Shown here one piece after another: positions 8,690 through 17,560 of a stretch of DNA of 64,000 nucleotides. The translations under genes and the position numbers were made by a program. The stretch covers positions 372,001-436,000 of the forward strand of contig NZ_BMLW01000002.1 in the NCBI RefSeq assembly GCF_014645515.1, in the 5' to 3' direction. This DNA comes from Oceanobacillus neutriphilus (GTDB lineage Bacteria > Bacillota > Bacilli > Bacillales > Amphibacillaceae). Position 1 is the stretch's first letter. Every line of letters starts with the position of its first letter. The notes under the pieces are model-generated. The model was not told where the DNA came from. It saw nothing but the letters and a program-made list of their open reading frames with translations, and searched no databases.

Positions 8690-9712
8690 AACCATTTTCT
8701 GAGTTTCGGGATTTGCCGGATAACAAACCAGTCAAGTAAAAGATTACCAGAACCGATAGTCCAAATAGCGGAAAAATGATTGCAAAGACGATTAATATTA
8801 TCAATATGCCACGTAATTTTAAAATACTTATTAATTTTGGTGCACGAAATGTCCTTCTGATTTACGTTCCCACCAGAGAATTAACCCTTCAATGATTAAT
8901 CCCATGATTCCTAAACATACAAACAGCCCAATAAACTGATTAGCTAACCCATATTCCAATCCTTTATGAACAGTGATTCCCCAAGACATCAATTTACCTA
9001 ACGGTTCGTAATTATCATACAGATAATCTGCTAAAATCTCCCCACTATACTGATCAATATGCATTATTGCTTCATCTTTTGCTTTTGGAGGGAAGACAGA
9101 AATCTATATACGCCATCTTCTGTTTGAGAGTAGATAATCTCTTTGATTCAATGTAGCACTTCTATTGTCTCCGTGGCCCATAGCACATCCGCAATATCTT
9201 TTATTTTTACATCTGAACTAGGGGCGCTGCCCATCCAAATACTTGGTGGATAACCGACGCCCGCATTCGTAGTCCATGTTTGAAAGGTTGTACCTCAATT
9301 TCCTGTCCACAACAATCCGGTGAAAACAAAAAAATAATTGCCAGTGACAATTAAAATCCTGGTACAACATGAAGACCACGTATAAAGGTTCTTTTTCGTG
9401 ATTTTAACCGTGGATAAAGTACTCCTGCCATACGCATTTTTCGTGGCCACCAATCATTAATTTTTACTTCGGCGGAACGGTCAGCAGCATCACATGGCCG
9501 ATAATTGTTTACATCTGAATTAGGGCATTCTTCTTTTACAGTATCTACCACTTTCGAATGGATAAGTTTTTCTCCCTGATCAGCTACAGTATAGTAATTA
9601 TCATATAAAAATTTTTCAACCTGCGGCTTGAATAAATAAACAGAACCTGTAATGGCATGAATCATTAAAAATGGTGCTATAATGATCCCTACGTACATAT
9701 GCCAGCGCCAAA
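8690..9712 (-). pseudogene. PepSY-associated transmembrane protein, multiply frameshifted
   Basis: Three separated pieces of one PepSY-TM protein lie on the minus strand. The first reads MYVGIIIAPFLMIHAITGSVYLF (membrane helix). The middle, near 9100-9300, reads TTNAGVGYPPSIWMGSAP with in-frame stops. The next reads IDQYSGEILADYLYDN then GKLMSWGITVHKGLEYG plus a membrane helix. The last reads FAIIFPLFGLSVLVIFYLTG. Frame changes near 9350, 9065 and 8810 make it non-functional. It is a decayed relative of the intact gene next to it. Confidence 0.75.
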
Positions 9713-9907
9713 TAGGTTATCTATTTACGTTTCTAATCTTTCTTCAATACTAGCAACCTCCTGATAATTCTCTGTCACTAAAACAAATCCTCAGGGTTTC
9801 AGTGACGTAATAAATATAATTTATAGACGTTTATTGTTGAGCAGTATCAATGTTTTAATTACAAGAAACAAAATTCAGCTACTCTATTTAGATTCTGAAT
9901 CCTTAAA

Positions 9908-11278
9908 TTAGGAAAATTCCTTTTTTCGCTTGTCCATGAGATTTAGAAGTAATTCTAATATAAGGACCAAAATAAGCGAAATACCGAAAAGTGGCATGAT
10001 TAAACCTAAAATTACCATTAAACTGACAAAACCAATAGAAAGTTTTTTAGATACTTTGATTGGAGCAGACAAGCTGCCTTTTTTCTTGCGATTCAGCCAT
10101 GTCATGAATCCCAGTAAAATAAGTGTTAAAAAGCCAAGACAAACAGCTAAATTAATAATTTTATTTGGCCAGCCAAATAAGTGTCCCTCATGTAATGGAA
10201 TTCCCCAGGTAAACCATTTACCAATAACCCCATAATTTTGATAATCTACTTTTCCAAGCAAATCACCTGTGTATTGGTCGAAATAATTCGTTGTTTCTTC
10301 ATAAGGGGAAACATCCAGACCAGTGATACCAGAATTGCTTCCTTTAGAAACGGTAAATACACCTAGCTCATCTGTTGGATAAATGATAGAATATGGTCTA
10401 CTTATTCCTTCTTCATCAGCTCTATTACTAATTTCTTCAACAGACAATTGATTAGAAATATCATTAGGTGTTCTTGCTCCTGATTCATGATGTCCTGCAT
10501 GCCCTTTATGATCTTCATGTTGTTCAGAAATTGGTTCTTGTTGACTTCTGGTTGCCCATGGTATTTCATTTACATCGGATGTAGGGGGATTGTATCTCAT
10601 CTCTGTATTTCCTAAATCAGGATAGCTTTCTCCTAGTTTATTAATTTGGCTTCCCATAAATGCAGACCAAGGCAGACCAGTGAAAATAATTATTACCATT
10701 GGTATAGTTATAATTAAACCGATAAGAGCATGATTTCTTTTATTATTCTGCCGTCTATTCTGGGTATTTCTTACTTGAAGTGCTTTTCCCTTAAAGGTTA
10801 AATAAATACCAGATAACAATAAAAAAATAGCCCAGCATGCAGCTAATTCCATTAGATAGTTTACCAATGTTCCTCCAATAAATAGAGAACTATGTAGATT
10901 CCGAAGTACATTGGAGTATGTGAATTCCGCCTTTTGATCTCCGACTATCTGATTATTATCATCCAAAAAAACATATTTTTCATCTCCAGTATTACCTGTT
11001 AAGGTTAACCTTTTATTATAAGGTTCGTCCAACATAATTACCTTTGATACTGTATAGTCTTCATAGGTATTATTTACTTCGAATATTCCTTCTTCCAACG
11101 TGAATGTCTCTTCTTTGCCACTGTCACCAAAAAACAAATCGTCATATAAAGCATTCTCTGCATTTGTATAAAATAAATAGCCGATACCGCTTAGTGTCAA
11201 CGTAATTAACAATGGTGTAATAAAAAGCGCAGCATAAAAATGCATCCTCCAAAACCTGTTATAATTGTTTAATTTCAT
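9908..11278 (-). CDS. PepSY-associated transmembrane protein
   Basis: Integral membrane protein of 456 residues. An N-terminal helix LFITPLLITLTLSGIGYLF follows NRFWRMHFYAA. Then come an extracytoplasmic PepSY-like region, a helix around residue 150, a His-rich loop (EQHEDHKGHAGHHESG, about 250-265), a second PepSY region with YFDQYTGDLLGKVDY, the helix pattern GKWFTWGIPLHEGHLFG, and two C-terminal helices. The family is linked to iron-siderophore or copper reduction and transport; the His-rich loop and the NosL-like regulator beside it favour a transition-metal role. ATG at 11278 follows AAGGAG; the 19 extra upstream residues are not family-like. Confidence 0.85.
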   Translation of the reverse strand: MKLNNYNRFWRMHFYAALFITPLLITLTLSGIGYLFYTNAENALYDDLFFGDSGKEETFTLEEGIFEVNNTYEDYTVSKVIMLDEPYNKRLTLTGNTGDEKYVFLDDNNQIVGDQKAEFTYSNVLRNLHSSLFIGGTLVNYLMELAACWAIFLLLSGIYLTFKGKALQVRNTQNRRQNNKRNHALIGLIITIPMVIIIFTGLPWSAFMGSQINKLGESYPDLGNTEMRYNPPTSDVNEIPWATRSQQEPISEQHEDHKGHAGHHESGARTPNDISNQLSVEEISNRADEEGISRPYSIIYPTDELGVFTVSKGSNSGITGLDVSPYEETTNYFDQYTGDLLGKVDYQNYGVIGKWFTWGIPLHEGHLFGWPNKIINLAVCLGFLTLILLGFMTWLNRKKKGSLSAPIKVSKKLSIGFVSLMVILGLIMPLFGISLILVLILELLLNLMDKRKKEFS

Positions 11279-11416
11279 CTGGCTCCTTCTTTCTAAAGTT
11301 TGGTTATAAATCCTTGTCTCCTTCAAAATAAGCAAAGTCTTAGAGTGCCTCTGAAAATATCATTTACTAAATTAATCATGATTTTTATACAATTCCATAT
11401 CTCTTGCTTATCTTCT

Positions 11417-11998
11417 TTACTTTTTTTTGGAACAACAGCCGGCCTGCATTGCTTCTGTCACTCTTTCAGCAGCTTCTTCAAAACGAAGTACGGTTCCTTC
11501 AAACCCCTTTACAAATTTTTCTGCATGATCTTTATTTCCAAAAGTCAACACTTGAGGCTCACAACATCCCATTTGGAGTGAGGTATCCATCACAAACCAG
11601 GCAGTTGTGGCGCTAATTGTGGTATTTGTCATAAAATCATGACACAAAGCCTGCAAGACATCTCCTCCCAATTGTTTATGCCTCAAAATACCACAATGAG
11701 CACAACAGGTTCTTTCAATTCGATTGGCGGGAAGGATAAGTTGATAGGTAAGTTTGCCCTCATTACTTATTGGTTTATGACAGTATGTACATTGCTTTTG
11801 TTGTATCTTATTAGAAACCTCCTGTAATTGAACACCGCCAAAGATTTTTTTAACCAAACCCTGTTCCATTAGTAACTTTAAATCACGATGGATGGTCATT
11901 TCCGATACTTCAAATTTTTCGCTTAAATCTCGAATTTTCACATGACCTTCTTCCTGAATCATTTGATATATTTGCTCTTGTCTTTTTGATTTCAACAA
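11417..11998 (-). CDS. DeoR-type HTH fused to a Cys-rich NosL-like domain
   Basis: Residues 1-60 are a DeoR-family winged helix (QEQIYQMIQEEGHVKIRDL then FEVSEMTIHRDLKLL, followed by the GGV motif). The rest is not the usual sugar-phosphate DeoR sensor. It is a Cys-rich segment (CTYC, CCAHC, CHDF, MGCCEPQ) that ends LTFGNKDHAEKFVKGFEGTV then LRFEEA, reminiscent of the copper-binding NosL fold, and a C-terminal GCCSKKK. I infer a metal- or redox-responsive repressor of the adjacent FixH-like/PepSY genes. The HTH is certain; the NosL assignment rests on pattern only. Confidence 0.75.
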   Translation of the reverse strand: MLKSKRQEQIYQMIQEEGHVKIRDLSEKFEVSEMTIHRDLKLLMEQGLVKKIFGGVQLQEVSNKIQQKQCTYCHKPISNEGKLTYQLILPANRIERTCCAHCGILRHKQLGGDVLQALCHDFMTNTTISATTAWFVMDTSLQMGCCEPQVLTFGNKDHAEKFVKGFEGTVLRFEEAAERVTEAMQAGCCSKKK

Positions 11999-12106
11999 AC
12001 TATCACACCTTTAATCAAAATATAACATTTTATAACAACAGTATAGCATATTGCATTTCTGAATTGATTAGAAAAAAAGAAATTTTTATGATCAAACTGT
12101 GAAACT

Positions 12107-12316
12107 TTAGTGGATAAAACTAAATTCTAATAAAATTACTAATAGCACGTACTCTAAATTATTCAGAATACGTGCTGTTTCAATATTTTTGTCTATTCCT
12201 TCTTCAATTCGGAATAATTCATTCATATATTTAATATCTAGTGCACTCACAATTTTATCTAAATGCTTAAATTGGATTCGTTGCCTTTTGTCGTTGGCTA
12301 ATTCACTTAATGCTGC
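12107..12316 (-). pseudogene. XRE-type helix-turn-helix fragment
   Basis: An open frame on the minus strand reads ALSELANDKRQRIQFKHLDK then IVSALDIKYMNELFRIEE, the C-terminal half of a Cro/C1 HTH domain. A stop (TAA at 12319-12317) sits directly upstream, so the start and first helices are gone. The hairpin AGCACGTA (12144-12151) with TACGTGCT (12170-12177) lies within its tail. Confidence 0.6.
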
Positions 12317-12639
12317 TTAACGAATACCCGCAGTTAAGCAATGGATAAGTTATGCTCGTGTAATAAATATTTAAGTTGTATGTGTACTTTTTTCACTTCG
12401 AATCTTCCCTTAGCTGTTGACTTTAAGTTTAAGCGTATAATATTATTGAAACCTGAAAAGACACAGAAAGATTTCTTAATAGATCTACTAAGTTGTAAAT
12501 TATATTTTGCAAAAATGGAAGAGATACTAATAAGCGTTTCTCATAACTTGGTTTCAAATAGAATTATACAGAAGAAGATGCATTTCCAGAATTAGCAAGA
12601 CTTATTAGATTACTAGATTATAAACAGGAAAGTCTGATG
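12317..12639. other. Degenerate stretch, unidentified gene remnant
   Basis: A plus-strand frame near 12575-12650 reads YTEEDAFPELARLIRLLDYK without a start. It looks protein-like but I do not recognise it. It ends at the IS256 remnant, so it was probably truncated by that insertion. Confidence 0.35.
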
Positions 12640-13327
12640 AAGGGTTTGTCAAATAAAGTGTGTAAGTTCCCATTCACTCACGGTACTTTAACACGCTATC
12701 TTTTAATTCATCATGAAGAAGGAGCTGGTTCATATCCATTGCCCAGTTTTGGATATGACCGCCTCCCCACTTGGATTTCAGTTCTCTAATTCGTAAAAAT
12801 AATACTTTTAACAGGGTGTTTTCTATAGGGAATTCTCCTTTTTATTACTTTTCTCAAGCTGGAATGAATGCTTTCCACTGCGTTCGTAGTGTACATGATT
12901 TTCCGAATGGCGCTTCCATAATCATAAAGCTGCTCCATATGGTTAAAATTCCTTGTCCATACATCAACCGCTCCTTGATAGCCCGCCCAATGTTGTTTAA
13001 AGGATTCAAAGGAACTCAAACAAGCTTTAAGAGCTGGTGCTCCATATACTTTTCTTAAGCTTTGGTGAACGCCTTATAATCTTTGCTTGGCACATATTTG
13101 GTCGAGTTACGAATTAAATGAACGATACAACGTTGCACAATGACTTCAGGGAAAATAGCCTGTGCACCTTCTTCTAAGCCGCTCACTCCATCGATAGACG
13201 GAAAAAAATATCTTCTACACCTCTCATTTTGGTTTCACCAAAAATCTGCATCCACTTATGCTTACTTTCCGTCTCAGTTAACCATAACCCAAGTATTTCT
13301 TTCTCTCCTTCGATGGTATAGCCTAGA
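12640..13327 (-). mobile_element. IS256-family transposase remnant
   Basis: The minus strand encodes the C-terminal third of an IS256 mutator-type transposase in several frames. First comes KEILGLWLTETESKHKW, then FPSIDGVSGLEEG (catalytic DG region), QRCIVHLIRNSTKYV, YTTNAVESIHSSLRKV and finally ELKSKWGGGHIQNWAMDMN. Frame breaks, including one at a T-run near 13205, and the missing N-terminal part mean it is inactive. Confidence 0.85.
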
Positions 13328-13585
13328 ATGGATATTACTGCAATTTATGTAGTTGGATTATTTGGAGTAAGCACATTAGAATATTTGCCGTGGGCATTCT
13401 TTAGTTATATAACCCCATTAATAGTCTTCTTACTTGTTTTATTAAATATTCGAGTTATACCAGTGAATGTTGATTTAGAACATGGTGAGAAATATGATAA
13501 AAGCAAACACAAACAATTGAAAAATGCGAATGTTCCGATAAAACAGAAAATAAAAATTACTATTATCTTTATAACATCAGATAAT
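13328..13585 (+). pseudogene. NhaC-type Na+/H+ antiporter C-terminal fragment
   Basis: The frame reads GLFGVSTLEYLPWAFFSYIT then PLIVFLLVLLNI, a match to the last membrane segments of NhaC antiporters, followed by a charged tail. The start and about 85% of the protein are missing. It is sandwiched between IS256 and IS3 remnants, which suggests insertion-driven deletion. Confidence 0.65.
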
Positions 13586-13599
13586 CTATCATATCACTA

Positions 13600-13832
13600 C
13601 CAGCATGAGCCGGAAAGGGAACTGTTATGACAATGCATGTATTGAGTCGTTTCACAGTGTGATCAAGAAGGAATTAATCTTTCATGAAGATTATCAAAAC
13701 CGAGAAGAAGCAAAGCGCAGCATCTTCTCTTACATCATGACGTTTTATAATTATAAGCGAATTCATTCATCGATTGGATATATGTCACCCATCGCGTATG
13801 AAAAAATGTGTCTGCGAAAGATGGTTTCATAG
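13600..13832 (+). mobile_element. IS3-family transposase OrfB C-terminal fragment
   Basis: Encodes [20 protein letters not shown] then [30 protein letters not shown] and GYMSPIAYE. These are the end of an IS3/IS150-group rve integrase domain, with the conserved Glu in NACIESF. The first two-thirds are missing, so it is inactive. Confidence 0.88.
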
Positions 13833-13840
13833 AAGGCGTC

Positions 13841-13900
13841 GTTAGCCTGTGTGTTAAAGAAAGTGGTGAACTCTCCTCTTTCTTTAACACACAGGCTAAC
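13841..13900. repeat. 23-bp perfect inverted repeat
   Basis: 13841-13863 (starting GTTAGCCTGTGTGTTAAAG) is the exact reverse complement of 13878-13900, with a 14-base loop. It lies just past the IS3 fragment. There is no T-run after it, so an ordinary terminator is unlikely; an IS-end duplication or a cruciform/hairpin element are possible. Confidence 0.85.
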
Positions 13901-13936
13901 AAGCGCAGCGCGGTAGAAATTTGAAAAAAATTCACC

Positions 13937-14272
13937 ATTTCTAGTGTCCAATTTATTGACATAGATCCAGAACAATGGTTAGATTTCGCTCATGAACTTT
14001 GTCATGTTTTATTACAATATGGAAATCAAATTATAAACTTAAATAATCTTTACATTCAATATCAAGAATGGAAAGCCAATAATTTTGCCTTACATTTTTG
14101 CGTTCCAACATTTATGTTACTTGAATATAAAATAAACACTACTAATGAAGCTATTAATATTATTAAAAACAAATTTTATGTAACAGATAAGATTGCAAAA
14201 AAAAGAGTAATTCATTTTGAAAATCAGTTGGAATGGTCAAAAATTTATTGCAAATTAACTAATAGTATTTAA
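13937..14272 (+). pseudogene. ImmA/IrrE-like metallopeptidase fragment
   Basis: Open frame without a start, entering directly from IS sequence: DIDPEQWLDFAHELCHVLLQ contains the zinc HExxH motif (HELCH), then WKANNFALHFCVPTFML. This is the second half of an ImmA/IrrE (COG2856) peptidase of the type paired with XRE regulators. It ends at TAA 14270-14272. The 5' part, possibly with a linked HTH, is lost. Confidence 0.7.
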
Positions 14273-14298
14273 ATAATTTATTTAATTTTAATAAGCAT

Positions 14299-14337
14299 AA
14301 AAAAAGAGAGTAATAGATTAAATTCTACTACTCTCTC
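14299..14337 (-). terminator. Terminator of the secreted NlpC/P60-like gene
   Basis: GAGAGTAATAGA (14306-14317) pairs imperfectly with TCTACTACTCTC, followed on the minus strand by a run of seven T. It is placed just after the stop at 14359. Confidence 0.7.
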
Positions 14338-14358
14338 ATTTTAAGATATAATTATCAA

Positions 14359-15093
14359 TTACATTATACCAAGAGCCTTTGCCCCAGTGATTTTATTTGG
14401 TAATTGGTATGGTCCAATTATTCCTGTAAAGCTTTTACCTTTACCTTGAGCGTTATAAGCTTGCCATACAATTTTAGAACAATAAGTTGGATTTTTTGAA
14501 GTTTTACTTCCAGTAAACCCATATTTATAATTTTTCCCTTTATAATTATTTGAAGCCCAAGTACCAGCCTTACCAGCACTACTATTATTCACTCGATACA
14601 CTTTTGTATTAGTTTTTCCATCACGTTGCCCTTTAATAATCCCATAATTTTTTTGCCATGTGTTCACGCTTACTACCTGTGGTTTTTTACCAGAACCAGC
14701 AATATGTAAAATCTGACTGTTACTTATTGCTATTCCAGCATGTCCAGTTAAACCTTTAGAAGACGTTCCATTACTAACTAAAATGTCCCCTTTTTTTAAA
14801 GTAAAAGTCTTTTTAGCAGCAAAGGTATCTATACCAGAAAGATCAGAATCACCAGTATCAAGAAGTACATCCGGTGCTTCTAATTCATCAAATAAAGCTT
14901 CGTCATTCGCTTCAGCCCATTCTTCATAAGTAATATCATCCGGTATTAACCCTTCTTCTACCAATTGATTGTAATCTTCTAAACTTAAATCCGTACCTTC
15001 ATCGTTTGCTTCTTTTGCAAATGATGTGTTAGAATAAATAAACAATGAACCAACCAAAACAATAGTTATCAAAAACATAAACTTCTTAAACAC
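14359..15093 (-). CDS. Secreted permuted NlpC/P60 (YiiX/YebB-like) hydrolase
   Basis: A signal peptide (FMFLITIVLVGSLFIYSN with TSFAK cleavage context) is followed by an acidic spacer rich in D/E (about residues 30-90). The catalytic domain follows: KKGDILVSNGTSS, GLTGHAGIAIS with a candidate catalytic His, and PTYCSKIVWQAY with the candidate nucleophile Cys near the C-terminus. A His block before a Cys block is the circularly permuted papain-like order. It probably cleaves peptidoglycan or another amide outside the cell. The GTG at 15093 is chosen because GGAGG lies 8 bases upstream. It is divergent from the DUF3139 gene, 53 bases away. Confidence 0.75.
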   Translation of the reverse strand: MFKKFMFLITIVLVGSLFIYSNTSFAKEANDEGTDLSLEDYNQLVEEGLIPDDITYEEWAEANDEALFDELEAPDVLLDTGDSDLSGIDTFAAKKTFTLKKGDILVSNGTSSKGLTGHAGIAISNSQILHIAGSGKKPQVVSVNTWQKNYGIIKGQRDGKTNTKVYRVNNSSAGKAGTWASNNYKGKNYKYGFTGSKTSKNPTYCSKIVWQAYNAQGKGKSFTGIIGPYQLPNKITGAKALGIM

Positions 15094-15146
15094 TTTAAAC
15101 ACCTCCAACTAGAGTTTAATACCAATTATAAGGAGTCTACCATTAT

Positions 15147-15500
15147 ATGTCAATAATTAAAAGTAAAAAAGCTAGGAATATTCTCATAATAATTATTGTT
15201 TTAGTTCTACTTATAGGAGGAACAGTTTTTATGTTTTTCTATAATAAGAAAAAAGAAAGTACAGAAATAATAGATTCATACATCACTGAAAACAATTATG
15301 AAGACCTCATTAAAGAAAAAGAAATTGTATTTGATTCAAAACAAGGAAACTATAACGCAGAAATCATTTTCAAAGATGAACCAGAAAATTTTTATGAATT
15401 CTACGTAGAACCATCTACAAATAAAGTAAACGTGGCGGCTTTTGATAGTGAAAATGTAGAAATAACGGATAAATCTAAAGCAAAATATATTGATGATTAA
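15147..15500 (+). CDS. DUF3139-like small membrane-anchored protein
   Basis: 117 residues: a basic start, one membrane helix (ILIIIIVLVLLIGGTVFMFF), then an outside domain with KEIVFDSKQGNYNAEIIF and KDEPENFYEFYV. The pattern matches DUF3139 proteins of Bacillales, whose function is unknown. AAGGAG lies 11 bases before the ATG. It sits divergent from the secreted hydrolase, so a shared role is possible but unproven. Confidence 0.7.
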   Translation: MSIIKSKKARNILIIIIVLVLLIGGTVFMFFYNKKKESTEIIDSYITENNYEDLIKEKEIVFDSKQGNYNAEIIFKDEPENFYEFYVEPSTNKVNVAAFDSENVEITDKSKAKYIDD

Positions 15501-15508
15501 TTAAAATT

Positions 15509-15561
15509 AAAGCGAACAAAACTCGAATGTTTAACTATCGACAATCGGATTTGTTCGCTTT
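15509..15561 (+). terminator. Long-stem terminator after the DUF3139 gene
   Basis: AAAGCGAACAAA (15509-15520) pairs exactly with TTTGTTCGCTTT (15550-15561), with a short inner pairing in the 29-base loop. Confidence 0.7.
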
Positions 15562-15862
15562 ATTTCGTATTACTTTTATTTTATTTTTATTATTTTAAAA
15601 TATGAATATTAGTTAATGTAATAAGGTTTAATAGGTTGTAGAGCCTAATATTTTATGGTAGTGAAATAAAGTCCATGGGTATCGCAAGGTCTCCTATTGG
15701 TAAGTAGTTGTAACTCCACAAAGTGTATAAAATAACAAAAGTCAATCAGAAATAAATGATTGGCTTTACTAATGCTATTAGCAATTTATACCACTTAATC
15801 AAGAAATAAAAGTTATTTATAATCACTAAAAAGTTCTCTAACAAAATTCAACGAAAAAACAA

Positions 15863-15898
15863 AAAACCCCACCAATTTATTTTTTTTGGTAGGGTTTT
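15863..15898 (+). terminator. Terminator-like hairpin at the ICE flank
   Basis: AAAACCCCACCAA (15863-15875) pairs with TTGGTAGGGTTTT (15886-15898), loop mostly T. Between it and 15562 I see no gene; AAAGTCAATCA and TGATTGGCTTT at 15738-15767 form a second weak hairpin. Confidence 0.6.
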
Positions 15899-16088
15899 GG
15901 CAGGGAACTATCTTTTTTTAAATCATTTTATCCATATTAAGTTAGGAAGAATCCTTATAAATCGGTGTTCCCTCTTCAAGTTAATTTGTATTCTTATTCC
16001 CACTCCAAGTGTGCAGGTGACGCCGAAACATTGCTATATCAACGTTTATCACACCTTTAAATTGTATTGGCGGGGATTCTGGCGGAAC
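15896..16088. other. Left attachment region of ICE A
   Basis: The core TTATTCCCACTC at 15994-16005 recurs exactly at 55948-55959. The 110 bases before the core (from TTTGGCAGGGAAC) align over their whole length with those before the right core (from CTTGGCGGAGAACC). After the core comes an element CCGAAACATTGCTATATCAA (16023-16042) and two direct repeats, TTGGCGGGGAT and TCTGGCGGAAC (16068-16087). These look like arm-type integrase sites, next to the int stop. The reverse-complement core GAGTGGGAATAA is, from memory, the guaA 3'-end target of Tn5801-like elements. Confidence 0.65.
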
Positions 16089-17297
16089 TTATTTTTTTAC
16101 TGCTTGATTCCCATTAAATGATATACTTGATTTTTCCGCTGTTCGTATATTAATGTTACCTGTCATCTCTTCCGCAATTAGTTCATCTACACCTGACCAC
16201 ATATGTGAATAATGCTTTAACGTAATTTCTGGACTCGAATGTCCCATACGCTTTGATAAAATCAAAACAGAAACATTAAATTCATTAATGAGATAAGACG
16301 CATGCGAATGTCGGAGTCCTTTAGCTTGAATACGATGAACATCTGCAAGTTTTGCATAACGTTGAATAATTCTAGCAAGCGTCGATTTAATCATTGGCGC
16401 TCCATCATAACTAAAAATAAAATCGTCAATCCCTATTTTTGATTGTCGTTGTTTCCATTCTTGCAACACTTGTATCGTATCCTCATCCAAAGAGATGATC
16501 CGTTTACCATCCTCTGTTTTTGTATAATCTTTTCGTTTCCAATTGCTTTTATTTATTAAATACAGTGAGTGATGAACGCGAAGCCGTTTGTTTTTAAAAT
16601 CTATATCATCCCACCACAAGGCCGTTCCTTCACTAACCCGTATCCCCGTCATGAAATACGTCCACAACATCACAAAACATAAATGTTCATAAAAGTCATC
16701 CAGACAAATAACCGAGATAACTTTTTCAAATTCTTTCTTTGTCCAATATGGGACAACCGCTTTTCCTTTAGGGATAGCCTTCACCTTTTTAGACACGTTC
16801 ACTTCTAGATATTGCATATCAACTGCCATATCCAGACTTTTACGAAACATACCAAATACCAAACTTGCATATGCTTGGGAATATCCAGCTCCTTTATCAG
16901 AAAGTAACCAGGTTCGATAACGTTGGACATCTTCTACTGCTAAAGAACGAAGCTCAATGTTTGTAAAACGATCTCTCATACTTTCTAAAGTTCGTTTGCG
17001 AACGTAAAAAGTACTTTCTTCCACCTCGGTTTCATAAGCTGGAATGTACACAGTGTCCATGAATTGACCATATGTCATGTGATAATTTCCATAACCATTT
17101 GCTTGATGGTATTCATTTTTCACCCGTACCAATTCTTTATAAGCTTGCAAAGCAGAAGTAAACTTTCTTCCTTGTTGGTTCGTACGTCCTTTTTTTCGGA
17201 GTCGTTTTCCAGTAATGCGATCCGTTCCTAACTCCGTTTCATAAAAATATTGACCATTGTTATCAATATAAACCCCTACATATTTGGTTTTAGCCAT
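16089..17297 (-). CDS. int: Tyrosine integrase of ICE A
   Basis: Site-specific recombinase that integrates and excises the element. The N-terminal 70 residues resemble the Tn916 arm-binding domain (GVYIDNNGQYFYETELGTD; GRKFTSALQAYKEL). A core-binding SAM-like domain follows at 80-170. The catalytic domain shows the Arg in FMTGIRVSEG, HxxR context in KGLRHSHASYL, the next His in RMGHSSPEIT, and the nucleophile Tyr in LKHYSHMW. Its 402 residues match the family. It is oriented toward the left attachment core about 85 bases away and overlaps the xis stop by 8 bases, so the two are translated together. Confidence 0.95.
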   Translation of the reverse strand: MAKTKYVGVYIDNNGQYFYETELGTDRITGKRLRKKGRTNQQGRKFTSALQAYKELVRVKNEYHQANGYGNYHMTYGQFMDTVYIPAYETEVEESTFYVRKRTLESMRDRFTNIELRSLAVEDVQRYRTWLLSDKGAGYSQAYASLVFGMFRKSLDMAVDMQYLEVNVSKKVKAIPKGKAVVPYWTKKEFEKVISVICLDDFYEHLCFVMLWTYFMTGIRVSEGTALWWDDIDFKNKRLRVHHSLYLINKSNWKRKDYTKTEDGKRIISLDEDTIQVLQEWKQRQSKIGIDDFIFSYDGAPMIKSTLARIIQRYAKLADVHRIQAKGLRHSHASYLINEFNVSVLILSKRMGHSSPEITLKHYSHMWSGVDELIAEEMTGNINIRTAEKSSISFNGNQAVKK

Positions 17298-17496
17298 GAC
17301 TGTCTTCCTCCAATTCTAGTTCACAACCTAGAATCGATTCGACTGTCATTTTTGGTACACGCCCTAAGCGTTTATTATTATAAAATGGATACCCTTTTTG
17401 TACCATGATTTGTTTGGCTTGTCTAATAATTCGTATCGAAGTATATTTAGGATACCCAAGTTGAATTAAATCATCTTTTGTAATCAGTTCCTTCAT
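17290..17496 (-). CDS. xis: Excisionase, DUF3173-type
   Basis: Small basic DNA-binding protein of 68 residues. It has the winged-helix-like TKDDLIQLGYPKYTSIRIIR then YNNKRLGRVPKMTVESILG, the pattern of DUF3173 proteins beside Tn5801-like integrases. It directs Int toward excision. ATG at 17496 follows GGGAGGTATATATA; the longer frame is not supported. Its end overlaps the int start. Confidence 0.85.
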   Translation of the reverse strand: MKELITKDDLIQLGYPKYTSIRIIRQAKQIMVQKGYPFYNNKRLGRVPKMTVESILGCELELEEDSHG

Positions 17497-17560
17497 TATA
17501 TATACCTCCCTTTCACTAACAGAAGAATACATACTAGAAACAACGATAATTTAATACTAT

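Noticed and set aside
9930-10235. 101-residue frame inside the PepSY gene
   Set aside because: Antisense of a confidently assigned membrane protein.
12341-12595. 84-residue plus-strand frame
   Set aside because: Cys-rich start without ribosome binding site, in a region of gene debris.
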